The translations under genes were made by a program, and so were the position numbers. Of a stretch of 64,000 nucleotides of DNA, positions 1-10,761 are shown piece by piece. Below the pieces are notes generated by a model. That model did not search any database and was not told the DNA's origin. It saw only the letters and a program-made list of their open reading frames with translations. This DNA is from Venturia oleaginea (Eukaryota; Ascomycota; Dothideomycetes; Venturiales; Venturiaceae): NCBI GenBank assembly GCA_013176395.1, contig JABMLP010000023.1, positions 434,001 to 498,000 of the forward strand, read 5' to 3'. Within the stretch, counting starts at the first letter, position 1, and each line of letters opens with the position of its first letter.

Positions 1-2
1 TG

Positions 3-905
3 AAGCACTTTGACGCGTATACAAAGGCGCGGCAGGTGGGGGTATACAAGCTGCTTATTTTGGACGGCCATGAGAGCCATCTCAGCCAGGATTTCAAGGA
101 CTACTGCCTCGAAAACAAGATTATAACCCTCTGCATGCCATCGCACTCGTCGCATATACTCCAGCCCCTTGACGTGGTCTGCTTCTCGCCGTTGAAACGC
201 AAGTACTCCCAACGCGTCCGGGGCTTGGCACGCCGACGCGTGTACCATATCAACAAGGAAGGCTTTCTCCCTGCCTTCAAAGACGCGTTTTTCGACGTGT
301 TTACGAAAGAGAACTGTCAAAAGGCTTTTGAGGCAGTACGGCTAGTCCCTATCGACGCGCAGGTGGTGTTGGATCGCCTTGAAGTACGGCTACGAACCCC
401 GCCAGAAACCCATCTCCCAGAAACGCCGTGGCAGTCCAAGACTCCAAGTAATACTTATGAATTTGTATCCCAATCCAAGCTCGTAAGCGAGTCTTTTACT
501 CGGTCACCAGTTACTGCGCAGGCAGGCTTTTCCCAGCTTGTCAAGGGCGCTGAATTGATGCTACACCAAAACGCTCTGCTTGTTGCGCGCAACCGCGAGC
601 TTGAAGAGCAATTGGCAGTAATGACAAAGCGAAAATGGCGCAAAAGGAAGTGGATCCAGCAAGGTGGTACTATAGAGTATGGGACTGTAGCAGCGCAGGT
701 AGCTGCAGAGGCGTCTGTCGCGCCTCAGGGATCAAAGAAGGCTCGTGGTAGTGGTGGTCAAGAAACAGCCCGACCAACTCAACGGCGCTGTAGGAACTGC
801 GGCGCAACTGGGCATAATGCGCGAACTCGTAAAAAAGATATTAAGATATCTTCTGAATCAGATAGCAGCACGAGGGACTTAGAATCTATTGTTGATAGCG
901 ATTAA
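3..905 (+). CDS. pogo/Fot1 transposase, C-terminal fragment (window-truncated)
   Basis: The frame is open from base 3 and matches the full transposase encoded at 17217-18902. The visible part has the second and third catalytic aspartates of the DDE_1 fold (LDGHESH and QPLDV), a short coiled-coil-like segment (about residues 185-205 of the visible part) and a C-terminal CCHC zinc knuckle. The last zinc-knuckle cysteine is an arginine here (CRNCGATGHNARTR), whereas the other copy keeps it. The remaining differences between the copies are mostly single substitutions, and no stop codon interrupts the frame. Family assignment is firm. Whether this copy is still active cannot be judged because the N-terminal half is not in the window. 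Confidence 0.88.
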   Translation, partial: KHFDAYTKARQVGVYKLLILDGHESHLSQDFKDYCLENKIITLCMPSHSSHILQPLDVVCFSPLKRKYSQRVRGLARRRVYHINKEGFLPAFKDAFFDVFTKENCQKAFEAVRLVPIDAQVVLDRLEVRLRTPPETHLPETPWQSKTPSNTYEFVSQSKLVSESFTRSPVTAQAGFSQLVKGAELMLHQNALLVARNRELEEQLAVMTKRKWRKRKWIQQGGTIEYGTVAAQVAAEASVAPQGSKKARGSGGQETARPTQRRCRNCGATGHNARTRKKDIKISSESDSSTRDLESIVDSD

Positions 906-962
906 ATTGAAGAGTCGTAACATAAGTTGGTCGTGCCAAGCCTTTTTGACCCGCTCGATGGG

Positions 963-988
963 TTGACCCGCTCGATGGTGGAACACGT
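963..988. repeat. terminal inverted repeat of pogo copy A
   Basis: A 26-nt TIR that matches, in reverse complement, the TIRs of copy B with a few substitutions. It is followed by TA at 989-990. Confidence 0.85.
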
Positions 989-1077
989 TATATCTATCTA
1001 AACAATGATATCCAACAATGCCATAACTTACTGAATACCAGTCGCGGAATCATGTAAGATATGTATTTTGCCGAACC

Positions 1078-2928
1078 CTAGTAGCCCCGGCCGCCATATC
1101 CGTAACCACCACGGTTACCGCCGCGCCCACGACCACGGAAGCCCATCTGCTGTCCTCCTCTTGTTACAGAGTTGTTCCATGCGGTTTGTCCCTGGTTCGG
1201 AACATATGGTTGCTGATATTGAGGTATCTGGAGCATTTGAGGCATTTGAGAGAGGCTTGCAGGTGGCGGTGGGGGCTGCTGCATCCAGGGCTGTTGGAAG
1301 CCCTGGAAAGGAGGCGGTGGGGGCTGCTGCAGCATATAACCAGCCGGAGGTTGCTGCTGTTGCATGTACCCGGTAGGCGCTGAATACTGTTGGAACTGCT
1401 GATACTGCTGTTGTTGCTGGTAACTTGGTAGCGGCGGAGCAGGAGGCCAAGGGGCCTGCCATCCAGTCGGTGGTGGCGGTGGCGGTGGCGGTGGTGTCGG
1501 ATAGCCTTGATATGGCTGCTGCATTGGTGGAGGCGGTGGGAATGCAGGGTTGAACTGATTTTGTGGTTGTGGAGGCTCGTATGAACGACGCTCTGACGAG
1601 TTAGGCCTGCTTAAGCTCGACAAAGAGTTCCGACGAAGCCCTGTCGGCGCTCGTGATGGTGGACTGCTCTCCTTGTCGTCCCATTTCCTCTTCAAAGATG
1701 TGGGCTCTGGCGAGGGGCTGCGTGACGAATCTGAGTGATCTGAGGACTCAGACCCCTTCCGGCGCGCTCTCTCGCGGGCCTCTTCTCTAGCTGCTTTCCT
1801 AGCCTTGTACATTTTTTCTGCAAAGTCCCTTGTCCAGCCATAATACGTGTCTCCAGTGACCAGTCTGACCTTGTGTCCGTCTCTCTCTTTTCTGGTCTTC
1901 CTGATCAAGAGCTTCTGTCCCATCCGATCGTAATCAGACTTGATATTCTCCTCGTCATCGAAAGATAAACTGTAGATACTGTCTGCTTCCTTGATCAGTT
2001 GTTGAACAGCTTTGGCCAGTTTTGGATCGACCGGGCCTGGGTTGAATCGAAGCGGCTTGACATTGCGAGGATCCATGCCCTTCCGTCGTCTACGTGGATG
2101 TCTCTCACGATATTCCATGAGCGCTTCAATAGAAGGCAGCCAACACGCAGCTGGAAGGTCATACCAAGGCGTGCCAGTTTCGCCATGTTGAAGGGGTAAA
2201 GTCCAAGTCTCTCTGGTCGAGTCGTCCACAGTTGGGTCTTTCGAACCTACACCATCTCTTGCTCGACTGGGCACGGACTTTCCTTCGCTAGCCATAACGG
2301 ATGCCAGGTCTACGCTGAAGTTGGGATCGAAATATGCCTTTTCCTTCCAAAGCTGAAGCAGCCCATTGAGTCGTTCATGGTGTTTACGATTCGTCTGCTG
2401 ATCAAAAGATGCCGCATCTTTAACAAGGTCCACGATAGTAGGACGGAAAGAATCTGCAAAGGAAGGTCGGCCATCTCTTGCTGTGGCATTGTGGAAGGCG
2501 GTTTGGTGTAGCAGATCGTTGACGAGGTAGAGGAGATGGAGACGCTTCCGTTGGCACGAGGGTACCTTATCAGTTGACCTCTGTGCAGTTTTGCTGGCCT
2601 GCACCTCGAAGCCATACGAGGCAGAGATAGTGTTGAGAAACTTTCCAAAGGCGGTCACTCTGACGGATGAGGGCAGCACGTAATCGCTTAGCCATATCTT
2701 ACTTCTCTACAATTGTTACGCGAGTTTAGCCACGTCGTTCCATATTCCGGAAGAGATATCCAATCAAACCTCTACGTTCGAGGGAGAGCAGCGTTGCACT
2801 GTGGCCTCGAGGGAGCTATGGAAGCGGGCAATATCTTCGCGCGAGAGCGGCGCGCAGACTTCATCTTGATTGAGCAGCGCGGCCGAGAACGTAGCTTTGG
2901 CGATTGCCAGGCGATGCGAGGCGGCCAT
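1078..2928 (-). CDS. CID (RPR) domain RNA-processing protein with RGG tail, CHERP-like
   Basis: Two exons: 2928-2770 and 2706-1078, 595 aa, with a 63-nt intron (2707-2769) whose donor is the weak GTTTGA. The exon 1 protein begins MAASHRLAIAKATFSAALLN and joins in phase 0 to RSKIWLSDY, which rebuilds an uninterrupted CID helix bundle (about residues 5-175). CID domains bind the phosphorylated RNA polymerase II C-terminal domain. A conserved central part (around GWTRDFAEKMYKARK) follows, then a charged RS/KE region, long proline and glutamine runs and a C-terminal RGG/GYGG tail typical of RNA-binding proteins. The architecture resembles the fungal relatives of human CHERP, a spliceosome-associated protein. 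A nuclear role in mRNA processing is inferred from the family. It is divergent from the TRK gene, separated by about 1.1 kb. Confidence 0.85.
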
Positions 2929-4038
2929 GCTGAATGGCGATGGAAGATGCTGGAGAGATGGGTGATGTTGTCTTGCACAAAGCAGTTTGCAAAAGAACTT
3001 CAGAGCCTGCTTGAGAGTCACGTGCTACAAAGCTGGAACCGCGGGCAGTGCATTTACGAGCCTCAGTTGTATGCTCAGTCGCTTCAAGTCCTTCCAAATA
3101 TGAAGACGATTCTGTTTTGGGCAGCTGTTAATCCGCTCCAATCATCTAGCCACGCTGAGTAGAAAGACGAGATAGACTCTGAATGACGCGACAATCGAGT
3201 CTGATAAGGATCCGTGATGTTTTCTGGGCTCAAACAGGTGAAATCTGAAGATCCAGGAAGGAAGCGCTGAAACGGCACCATTCCCGAATCCCGAGGCGCT
3301 TCATTCTACCAGGCCAACGGTACAACTGGGATGGCACGGCCAGGTGAAACGAGACAATTAAAGACATTTTGATGGGGGCTGCCTTGTTGTTGGCAAGTGA
3401 TATGTGCAGTGCAGCTGCAGCGTCGATCTCTCCCGTCTGGAGCTTCGTTGATGCCATCATCTGTGGTGGCAGTGGTGCATATCATATTCGAGTGCAACCT
3501 CCCTCGACATCCAGATTCCAGACCCAATCGACCGACCCATTCCGAACCCTCAGCCAACTCTGCCATTTAAACCTTGGTGCTTTGTCGCTACCCAGCTCTC
3601 AGCCCTGCTGCCCAGCCGTCCACGGCTGTGATTATACGATCCACTTCGAACTCCTTTGCACTGTCGAACCGCACGTTTGACACACGTGTGTCCAACCTTC
3701 CCTTTGTTCCTCCTGCTCCTGCGATATCCACCACTTCCGAATGTCGTTCCCTGCGATAACAACAACACCAATGGCTTTTCCGTCGCCCACCTAACATCGA
3801 GCTTCTCACTCGGCACTGCGCTGGCCCCGGAAAAGCGATCAAACCTCCCGGAAGCACCGCCTCTTCAGACACCACGACACTTCCGTTATGTCGTGGTCCT
3901 GAGCTATACACAGAATCCTCTACCTTTATCTGCCTTGTATCCGAATTAGCCTCTCCAACCCCCCCAGCGACTCGATCCAAACACATTCCATCCATATACT
4001 TCTCAACTGCCTGGACTTTTGTTACAATACTCTTCGCC
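2929..4038. promoter_or_regulatory. divergent intergenic region between CID gene and TRK gene
   Basis: About 1.1 kb between two divergent start codons. Short open frames occur on both strands but none has homology I recognise. Pyrimidine-rich stretches before 4039 look like a fungal core promoter and 5' UTR. I see no clear TATA box or repeat. Confidence 0.5.
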
Positions 4039-7000
4039 ATGCTGGGAAAATTTGTAGGCAAGATTGTAGCCCGTGGCGAGAGAATTAGCCAGGCCTTGAC
4101 CATTCCGGGCGCACCTAAGCTCACACTTCCTCTATGGCTGAAGCTGCCGAGTTTACACAGCTTCAATTTTATTTTATTACATTGTAAGGACATCTCTAGT
4201 CGTGTATCTTCAGTGTGCTAATCCGCATAGATCTTTATATGATCCTCATGACCATAATCGGATCCATTCTGCTCTTCCCGGCAGGCGGTCTGCGTTACAT
4301 CGATGCTCTATTCTTTGCTGCTGGCTCTGCGACACAGAGTGGTCTCAATACGGTGGACGTGAATAAGTTGTTTCTTTATCAACAGGTTGGTGGCTCCATT
4401 TTTTCCCAACGGACGCCAGGGATGACTACAGAGCATGAGACTGGACTGGGTTTGTGCTTTGCAGTATGATCTATAATCACGAATAGGGTGGATTCGACCA
4501 TTCTTTTTGGAGATTCACTGGCTAACACATTGGTCTATCCTATGCCATCTTGCGAACCATACCCGTGCCTAAGTGACACCCAAGCACACATTTCCGTAGC
4601 ATCCAAGGTCTGTCTCACTCTTTGGGCCAGCGCTAACTGGCAGAACAGATAGTACTTATACTAATCGCTTGCCTCTGCAATCCGATATTCATCAATACCT
4701 TTGTCGTCTTCGTGCGATTGTACTGGTTCGAGAAGCGATTTCGTGGAGTTGCACGACAGGCTCGGGAATTCAGGCGAACAAGAACATTGACGAGATCGAG
4801 GAGTGAGGCCAAACACGAGCTTGATATTGAGAACGAAGAACGAGGAATCCATGGACGGCAGACGGATGTCGTGCACGGTGATGGAACTACAGATTTGCTC
4901 AATGAGAAGACGGCCGCGAAAGGGCAAATAGGCAGCGCGAAGTCAGGGCGATCAGAATCAACGGTCGCTGAGAGACGACGCAGCTCTGAGAACGCGATCG
5001 AAACTGACGACGACGAGGACATTCCGGTACCGTTTCACCGCGATATTGTGTTCGCTGATGAGGTTGCGAGACCGATTCGCAACGTCAGCAACGAAGAAAG
5101 AATACCCGAGAAAAGGTCTCAGGCCCACCACATTGCCTTCGTTGAAAATCAACGCAATCCCAAGGACAGTTCCACCCTTTACATCCCTGGTCCTCGGGAT
5201 GTCGAGCGTGGTTATGGTCCTCAGCGCCTGGAAGATGGTGACTCGGGCAGTGATATTGTCCGCCACACCTCCCAGGACGGCACTGCCGACCCGAACGATG
5301 CGGGCGAGTGGAATGGTGACGATCATCCTTTCAGAAATAATAATTCGAAACGGGAGCGCTTCAAGTCTGGACTATCTAGGTTGAAGAATGGACGCAAGCG
5401 AAACGACGACTCAGACCCACCGCACAGAGGTTTCCGAGATCGTATGATACCACGCAGCCGAACACTCGCGTCCCATCTCAGCCAGGAAAAGGGGACAACT
5501 GACCCTCTTCCATACTTGAGCTACGCAGCAACCATTGGAAGAAACTCAACATTCGTGGACCTGACGGAAGAGCAAAGAGAAGAATTAGGCGGTATCGAAT
5601 ATCGCGCTCTGAAGACTCTTGCCTGGGTTCTGCTTGTGTACTACTTTGGATATTTCATCCTCGGTTTCATCATTTTCTTGCCCTGGATTACGCAATCGAG
5701 AAAATACTCGGGCATTGTTCGCGAAGATGGCGCCTCGCCAGTCTGGTGGGGCTTCTTCACGCCGATGTCTATGTTCACCGATCTTGGCTTTACTCTGACC
5801 CCAGACAGCATGATTTCCTTTCAAAAAGCTACCATGCCCATGCTCGTAGGAAGTTTCCTCATCATCATTGGAAATACCGGATTTCCGTGCATGCTTCGAT
5901 TCATGATCTGGATAGCCTCGAAATGCGTGCCACATGGAAGCAGTCTCTGGGAAGAGTTTCGGTTTCTTTTGGATCACCCACGCCGTTGCTTCACCCTACT
6001 GTTCCCTCTGAAGGCCACGTGGTGGCTTTTTGGCATTCTGATCCTGCTCAACGGACTCGATCTGATCTTCTTCGTCATCCTCGATCTCAAAGACGCCACT
6101 GTCACTGCCCTTCCAGGCGTCTATCAATTTCTAGACGGCCTTTTCCAAGCTGCCAGCACACGTACTGCTGGATTTGCTTGCGTCAACTTGGCGGATCTGC
6201 ATCCCGCCATTCAAGTCTCGTACTTAATCATGATGTACATCTCGGTCTTCCCAATTGCCATTTCGGTCCGCCAGACCAACGTTTATGAGGAAAAGAGTCT
6301 GGGAATCTACGGCGGCGCTAATGACGATGATGAATTAGATCCGAATTCTACATCGTATCTCGGCTCCCATCTGCGACGCCAACTTTCTTTCGATCTGTGG
6401 TATGTGTTTTTGGGACTTTTCCTCATCGCCTGTATTGAAGGCAACCGTCTTGAAAGCGCAAAAGACGTTTCTTTCAACATCTTCAATGTCTTGTTTGAGA
6501 TTATCTCGGCCTATGGAACCGTGGGCCTGAGTTTAGGGTATCCTGGTATCAATGCTTCGTTTTCAGCAGAGTTTCGCACGTTGAGTAAGCTCATCATCAT
6601 CGCTATGATGCTGCGTGGCAGACATCGTGGTCTACCATACGCACTCGATAGGGCCATTCTTTTGCCATCCGAATCACTGCAGAGGAAAGAGAAGGCAATG
6701 GATCAAATGAGGCGACCAAGGCGAGAAAGCTTGGCTAGTCTTCATCGACAGTCCAGCGGTCCGGGTCTGGATCGTCACAACACAGCAACAGCGTCTGGGC
6801 AAGATGCAGTTCTCTTTGACCATGCCGTTTTTGGGCGTGATCGCGCTCTTTCACAGCAACCTGCCGGGATCAGGAGAAGTAGTAATGTGCCTCCAACGAC
6901 AGCAATAGATGGTGAAGCGCCTGACATGGGACCTGCGGACAACAGGAACAAGGGGAGAAGCAGCAGCAGATTCGGCTTAACCAGGATTGTTACGGGTGCG

Positions 7001-7042
7001 CTGAGTGCTGGACCGACGCCGAAGTCTTTCAAGGGGCGATGA
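4039..7042 (+). CDS. TRK1: TRK-type high-affinity potassium transporter
   Basis: Three exons: 4039-4183, 4231-4385 and 4649-7042, 897 aa. Intron 1 (47 nt) has GTAAGG, a GCTAAT branch and CATAG. Intron 2 is 263 nt. Splicing restores the conserved N-terminal run (LHYLYMILM, then SATQSGLNTV, then QQIVLILIACLCNP). The four TRK/HKT pore loops are visible: SATQSGLNTV, FTDLGFTLTP, ASTRTAGF and SAYGTVGLSLGYP, each carrying the filter glycine. A long hydrophilic, charged loop (about residues 125-390) separates the first and second membrane-pore units, as in fungal TRKs. The conserved ending MMLRGRHRGLPYALDRAI is present, followed by a variable tail. It imports K+ across the plasma membrane. The family call is secure. 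The length of intron 2 is the least certain point. Confidence 0.92.
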
Positions 7043-7300
7043 TTTACAGGCTTCTTGTAAATGAATCTATCACGCGCAAGCGTTTCTAGCGACGTTCAAG
7101 ACTCATACAATTTTGCTTCAATCGCATGTCTTTAATGTCCTCCTAAACTTGAACTACAGGGCTCGAGAGAGAAGTATGTTATCTCCGATATCGCGGTGTT
7201 ACATCATCACAGGTGGCTAAACACACAGTAAATCGATTTGGCCTCCCATCCCGCGGCATGCCTGACAGTTCACCGAAAACCAATCCCACTCCATAATATT

Positions 7301-8479
7301 ATGATCGCAAAGCAATCCCGCAAAATTCAGTCTCGGTTGTTTGCCGCTTCCCATGAAGCATCGCTGAAAGCCTTCGAGGACCTGTGCGCTCAGCAAGTTA
7401 CTACCGAACACTTTCCTTTGGCTTCAGCAGTCTGTTCGAATATACCTTTCTACAGTCTTCCTGCCCAGTTTCCAGCACATGAGAACCTCAACGCCCTCCA
7501 AGATGAATGGAACCACATCCTCCTTTCCGGCCCTGGCATCTTCGTGGTCAAAGAGTTGTACAGAGATCTCGCCCTGATCGACTACGTAAACGATATTTAC
7601 GCCTCCATCATCACTTCTGAAAAAGCAGCCTCAAATGGAAAAGGGGGTGACCATTTCTCCTCCGCAAATACCCGTGTCTGGAATTCCCTCTCGAAGCACT
7701 GTCACGCTGATCCAGAATCCTTTGCAAAGTATTACTCGAACCCCTGGCTCGCGGCCATTTGCGGAGCGTGGTTGGGGCCTATGTACAGAATCACAGCGCA
7801 AGTGAATATCGTGCATGCGGGTGGAGAACCACAAGTCGCGCACCGGGATTATCACCTTGGAGTCCAATCTGACGAGGCTGTTGCGATGTTTCCGAGGGGG
7901 GTACAGGTCGCAAGTCAGTTTTTGACGTTGCAAGGGGCGGTTGCGCATACGGATATGCCGGTTGAGAGTGGACCGACCAGATTGCTACCGTTTAGTCAGA
8001 TGTTTGAAGAGGGATACCTTGCTTTTCGCACGAAAGAGTTCAACGATCATTTCTTGCAAAATTTTGTGAGCTTGCCATTGGAGAAGGGGGATGGTTTGTT
8101 TTTCAACCCGGCGTTGATGCATGCTGCTGGGGAGAATTTGACGGAGGATTTCTCGAGGAGTGCAAACTTGCTGCAAGTTAGTTCTGCGTTTGGGAAACCG
8201 ATGGAGAGTATTGATACGCTGCCGCTTGTAGAAGCTTGTTGGGAGATTTTGATCGATATGTATCAAAGAGATGGTATGAGTAGGGAAGTTAAGGCATTGG
8301 TTGGAGCTATTGCTGAAGGGTATCCTTTTCCGACGAATTTGGATAGGAAACCGCCGGGGCCGAGTGGGTTGTGTCCAAACAGTGACCAAGATGTTTTGTT
8401 GAGAAGGTTGGAGGAGGGTATTGGGAGAGATGAGATGTTGAAAGAGCTGAGGGAGATAAGGGAGGATGCGAGGGCGTAG
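7301..8479 (+). CDS. PhyH-family Fe(II)/2-oxoglutarate-type dioxygenase
   Basis: Single exon, 392 aa. The first ATG of the open frame is at 7301; the frame upstream of it has no ATG. The middle of the protein shows the metal-binding pair of the phytanoyl-CoA dioxygenase fold (AHRDYHLG: His and Asp). About 95 residues later comes the distal His with the 2-oxoglutarate-binding Arg region (ALMHAAGENLTEDFSRS). Between these a jelly-roll core with TDMPVESGPTRLLPFS is typical of the family. No signal peptide or membrane segment is seen, so it is probably cytosolic. The substrate cannot be deduced. It lies 258 nt downstream of the TRK gene on the same strand, with no sign of co-transcription. Confidence 0.8.
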   Translation: MIAKQSRKIQSRLFAASHEASLKAFEDLCAQQVTTEHFPLASAVCSNIPFYSLPAQFPAHENLNALQDEWNHILLSGPGIFVVKELYRDLALIDYVNDIYASIITSEKAASNGKGGDHFSSANTRVWNSLSKHCHADPESFAKYYSNPWLAAICGAWLGPMYRITAQVNIVHAGGEPQVAHRDYHLGVQSDEAVAMFPRGVQVASQFLTLQGAVAHTDMPVESGPTRLLPFSQMFEEGYLAFRTKEFNDHFLQNFVSLPLEKGDGLFFNPALMHAAGENLTEDFSRSANLLQVSSAFGKPMESIDTLPLVEACWEILIDMYQRDGMSREVKALVGAIAEGYPFPTNLDRKPPGPSGLCPNSDQDVLLRRLEEGIGRDEMLKELREIREDARA

Positions 8480-8726
8480 GAATGGAATGAAAGGATCTCT
8501 TTAAGTTTATTTTCGCGACTGCCTTCTATCAGCAATTCAAATTCCCTGGCAAGTTAGCGTGTCGGTTTCGCGTCTGGATGGCCATGGAGATCTTCATCAG
8601 CCACGACGTCGATTATAAACATGAGGTAGAGACTACGACCACGAAACGCCAAAGGCAACATGACATCACTCCTCTCTTCTTGTCCTCTTGTTACTAATCA
8701 TACACCATTTTCAACTCCATCTCAAA

Positions 8727-9799
8727 ATGCCAAATCAACCAATTTCAAAACTTACCCTCGAAGAAGCCGATCCCAATTCAGAAATCCAACCAACGTCAAC
8801 CAAGTACCTCAAGAAGACAAATGACGGGAAAGAGAACAAGGAAGCCACAGAATGGTACGCAAGACTAACTCACGATGACCTGAAAAAACTATGCACAGTT
8901 GGAGGCAGCCGACTACAACTTATCGAGTAGGATCATCTTATCCTCTTCATCCCTGCCACTATGTCTTCCGAAAGCCAAACAAAGCCCCACATACAACTCA
9001 AGTCTCTCGACCGCCTCGGGAACCCCAGTAAAGAAGAATCAGAAGCAATGCCAGTGTCCAAAATAGAAGACCACTTCGATCCCGATGGCGCCTTTCAAAA
9101 GAAACGCGATCGACAAAAGGGATGTCTAAGCAATATATTTATCATCGCACCCTCGATAGAGTAATAGCGATTGAGCACGTTGAAAGTATTAAGAATAGTG
9201 CGCCGATTTTGGGGAACGAAATGACGAAGGCGGAATTGGTGGAGATTTGTAAAGTGCTTGGGTTGGTGACGGAGGGGACGAAGGACTATTTGCATTTGTC
9301 AGTCTGATGAAAAATTTCCTTGCTGCATCGGAGTTCTTTTGCTTTAGGTGTACAGAAAATTAACGATGAAAGGTCTTGTCTGCAGCAAAGAGGACGAAAT
9401 CCGCTCCAAAAGCGAAAATTCAAAGCCAATCAACTCAAGTTCGCTCTCACCAAATCCCCGGCCGGAAAACAGGCCCTCGAAATCCTGATCCGAGAATGCA
9501 CGCACGAAGTCTGTGAAGAGCGCGAACTAGGCGCAGACGACATGAAATTCCGTCTTCTCATCTCGTTGGGGGTAAAAGAGACGGTCGAGAGAGAAGCTGA
9601 AAAACGCGCTGCGGAGATTGCTAAGACACTGGAGTAAGATGGATTTGGTGTTTGGGAAAGCGATCAGATTGGTGCGTACTTGTTTAATGAGGTTAAATTG
9701 GAGACGGGGTCAGGTGGGTATATAACATTGAGGATTGTGGAGTTGAGGGAGATTTTGAGGTTGAGAGGGTTGGACGTGGAGGAAGTAAAGAGTTCATGA
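8727..9799 (+). pseudogene. degraded hypothetical gene with in-frame stops
   Basis: Coding-like, charged protein sequence runs across this stretch but is broken. A frame from ATG 8727 hits TAG at 8928-8930 and continues in the same frame from 8961. It then moves to another frame near 9122, which continues through a possible intron (9298-9386) to TAA at 9635-9637. It goes on coding-like in that frame to TGA at 9797-9799. Both internal stops could arise from CAG or CAA by a single C-to-T change. Two segments resemble each other (LTHDDLKKLC and MTKAELVEICKVLGL, SAP-like helices), which may mean an internal duplication. I do not recognise the family. Alternatively it is two or three small hypothetical genes with introns I misjudge. 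Confidence 0.35.
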
Positions 9800-10345
9800 A
9801 TATTCGCATCCGCCGGGGCCACCTCAATCGATCGTGGTACGTACCACGTCAACATTCTGAGCAAATCTTCCCTCCGCAATTCAGCTAGGTTGTCCGAGCA
9901 AGGGTAATAATATTGAAGATTGCATGATGCTGAAGAGTAGGAGTTTTTAGTAAGTATACTTAACTGATTCGAATGCAGTTAAAGCGTGAGATAGGAAGCA
10001 TGTACCTTACCCTATACTCAACAGGTCGCCTCCGAGCGCTTGGAAGCGAGCCAGAACGAGAAGATGCTGCAGGTGGTTCTTGCTGTAATTATCTTTGCTT
10101 CGAGATGGAGACTCCGTGGCTCGAGGTTAACGCTAGGCCGGATGTAGTTGAAACAACCTTAACGAATTGGACGACAGTGGTGTTAATATTGATGGAATGA
10201 CTTGTGGAGGAATGGAATGCGACCTCGAGGGAAGGCGTCGTGTTATCCCACTAAATAACGGTACGGATCTTACCATCAAAGTAAAGAGCTATCATTTTAA
10301 ACTCAAAACCTCGAAGCCATCTAAAAAGTCCTCTTACACAGTGGT
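9800..10345. other. gene-poor stretch with a short gene-like relic
   Basis: A frame ending at about 10349 on the + strand (CDLEGRRRVIPLNNGTDLTI region, 10150-10349) vaguely resembles the last strands of an FHA-like beta sandwich, but it has no intact upstream part. It runs tail-to-tail into the 3' end of the small secreted-protein gene. I treat it as a possible relic only. Confidence 0.2.
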
Positions 10346-10761
10346 TTAATTTGCTGAATTTCTGTAATCAGTGCCCCAGGGGGGGCTAAAGCACGAGCTA
10401 CCCGACGAAGTGGGCTTTTTCTTGCATTCCCTTGACATCTCATCAATTCCAATGAAGCCATCTCCTCCAAATTGTTCTCTAGAATATGCGTAGCAGCCTG
10501 CCAGAATTAGCACTAGTAAGATACATAGGAATGGATATGGATAGTCTTACTTTGGCCTTCGTAGGTAGCGCCATCGCTTTTCGTCCAGTTCTTGTTCGTC
10601 ATCAACCAGGGCTTTTTACCGTCGTCGATAACGCGTGTGGTTCTTGAAGCGTCGCATTTGCCGAAGCTAACACAGCAGCAGAGGCGATGTTTTTTGGCGT
10701 AGGCCGTTAAGATGCTAGAAACTATAAGGCACTGAGATAATACGAAATGGTGGGAGTTCAT
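10346..10761 (-). CDS. small secreted cysteine-rich protein, effector-like
   Basis: Two exons: 10761-10551 and 10497-10346, 120 aa. The 53-nt intron is well formed (donor GTAAGA, branch GTGCTAAT, acceptor GGCAG) and the frame continues across it to a natural stop. The start gives a short hydrophobic signal peptide (MNSHHFVLSQCLIVSSILTA, cleavage expected near YAKK). The mature part has seven cysteines: a CCC triplet, then four single cysteines, two of them spaced across exon 2. It is otherwise polar and rich in Lys, Ser and Gly. No known domain is recognised. Size, signal peptide and cysteine content fit apoplastic effectors or antimicrobial peptides of plant-associated fungi, but function is unproven. 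It sits alone in a gene-poor, A+T-rich stretch. Confidence 0.7.

Larger units (their letters stand above)
1..988 (+). mobile_element. pogo/Fot1-type DNA transposon, 3' portion (copy A)
   Basis: The window opens inside this element. It carries the C-terminal half of the transposase, then a terminal inverted repeat at 963-988 followed by TA, the usual pogo/Tc1 target. It is nearly the same sequence as the complete copy at 17151-18982, but on the opposite strand. Just inside the end a 14-nt motif (GACCCGCTCGATGG) occurs twice, at 948-961 and 965-978, with a 17-nt period. The other copy has only one at this end. The 5' part lies outside the window. Confidence 0.9.

Noticed and set aside
1078..1560. 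Possible simple-sequence repeat or plus-strand frames
   Set aside because: The low complexity is the Pro/Gln/Gly-rich tail of the CID protein on the minus strand.
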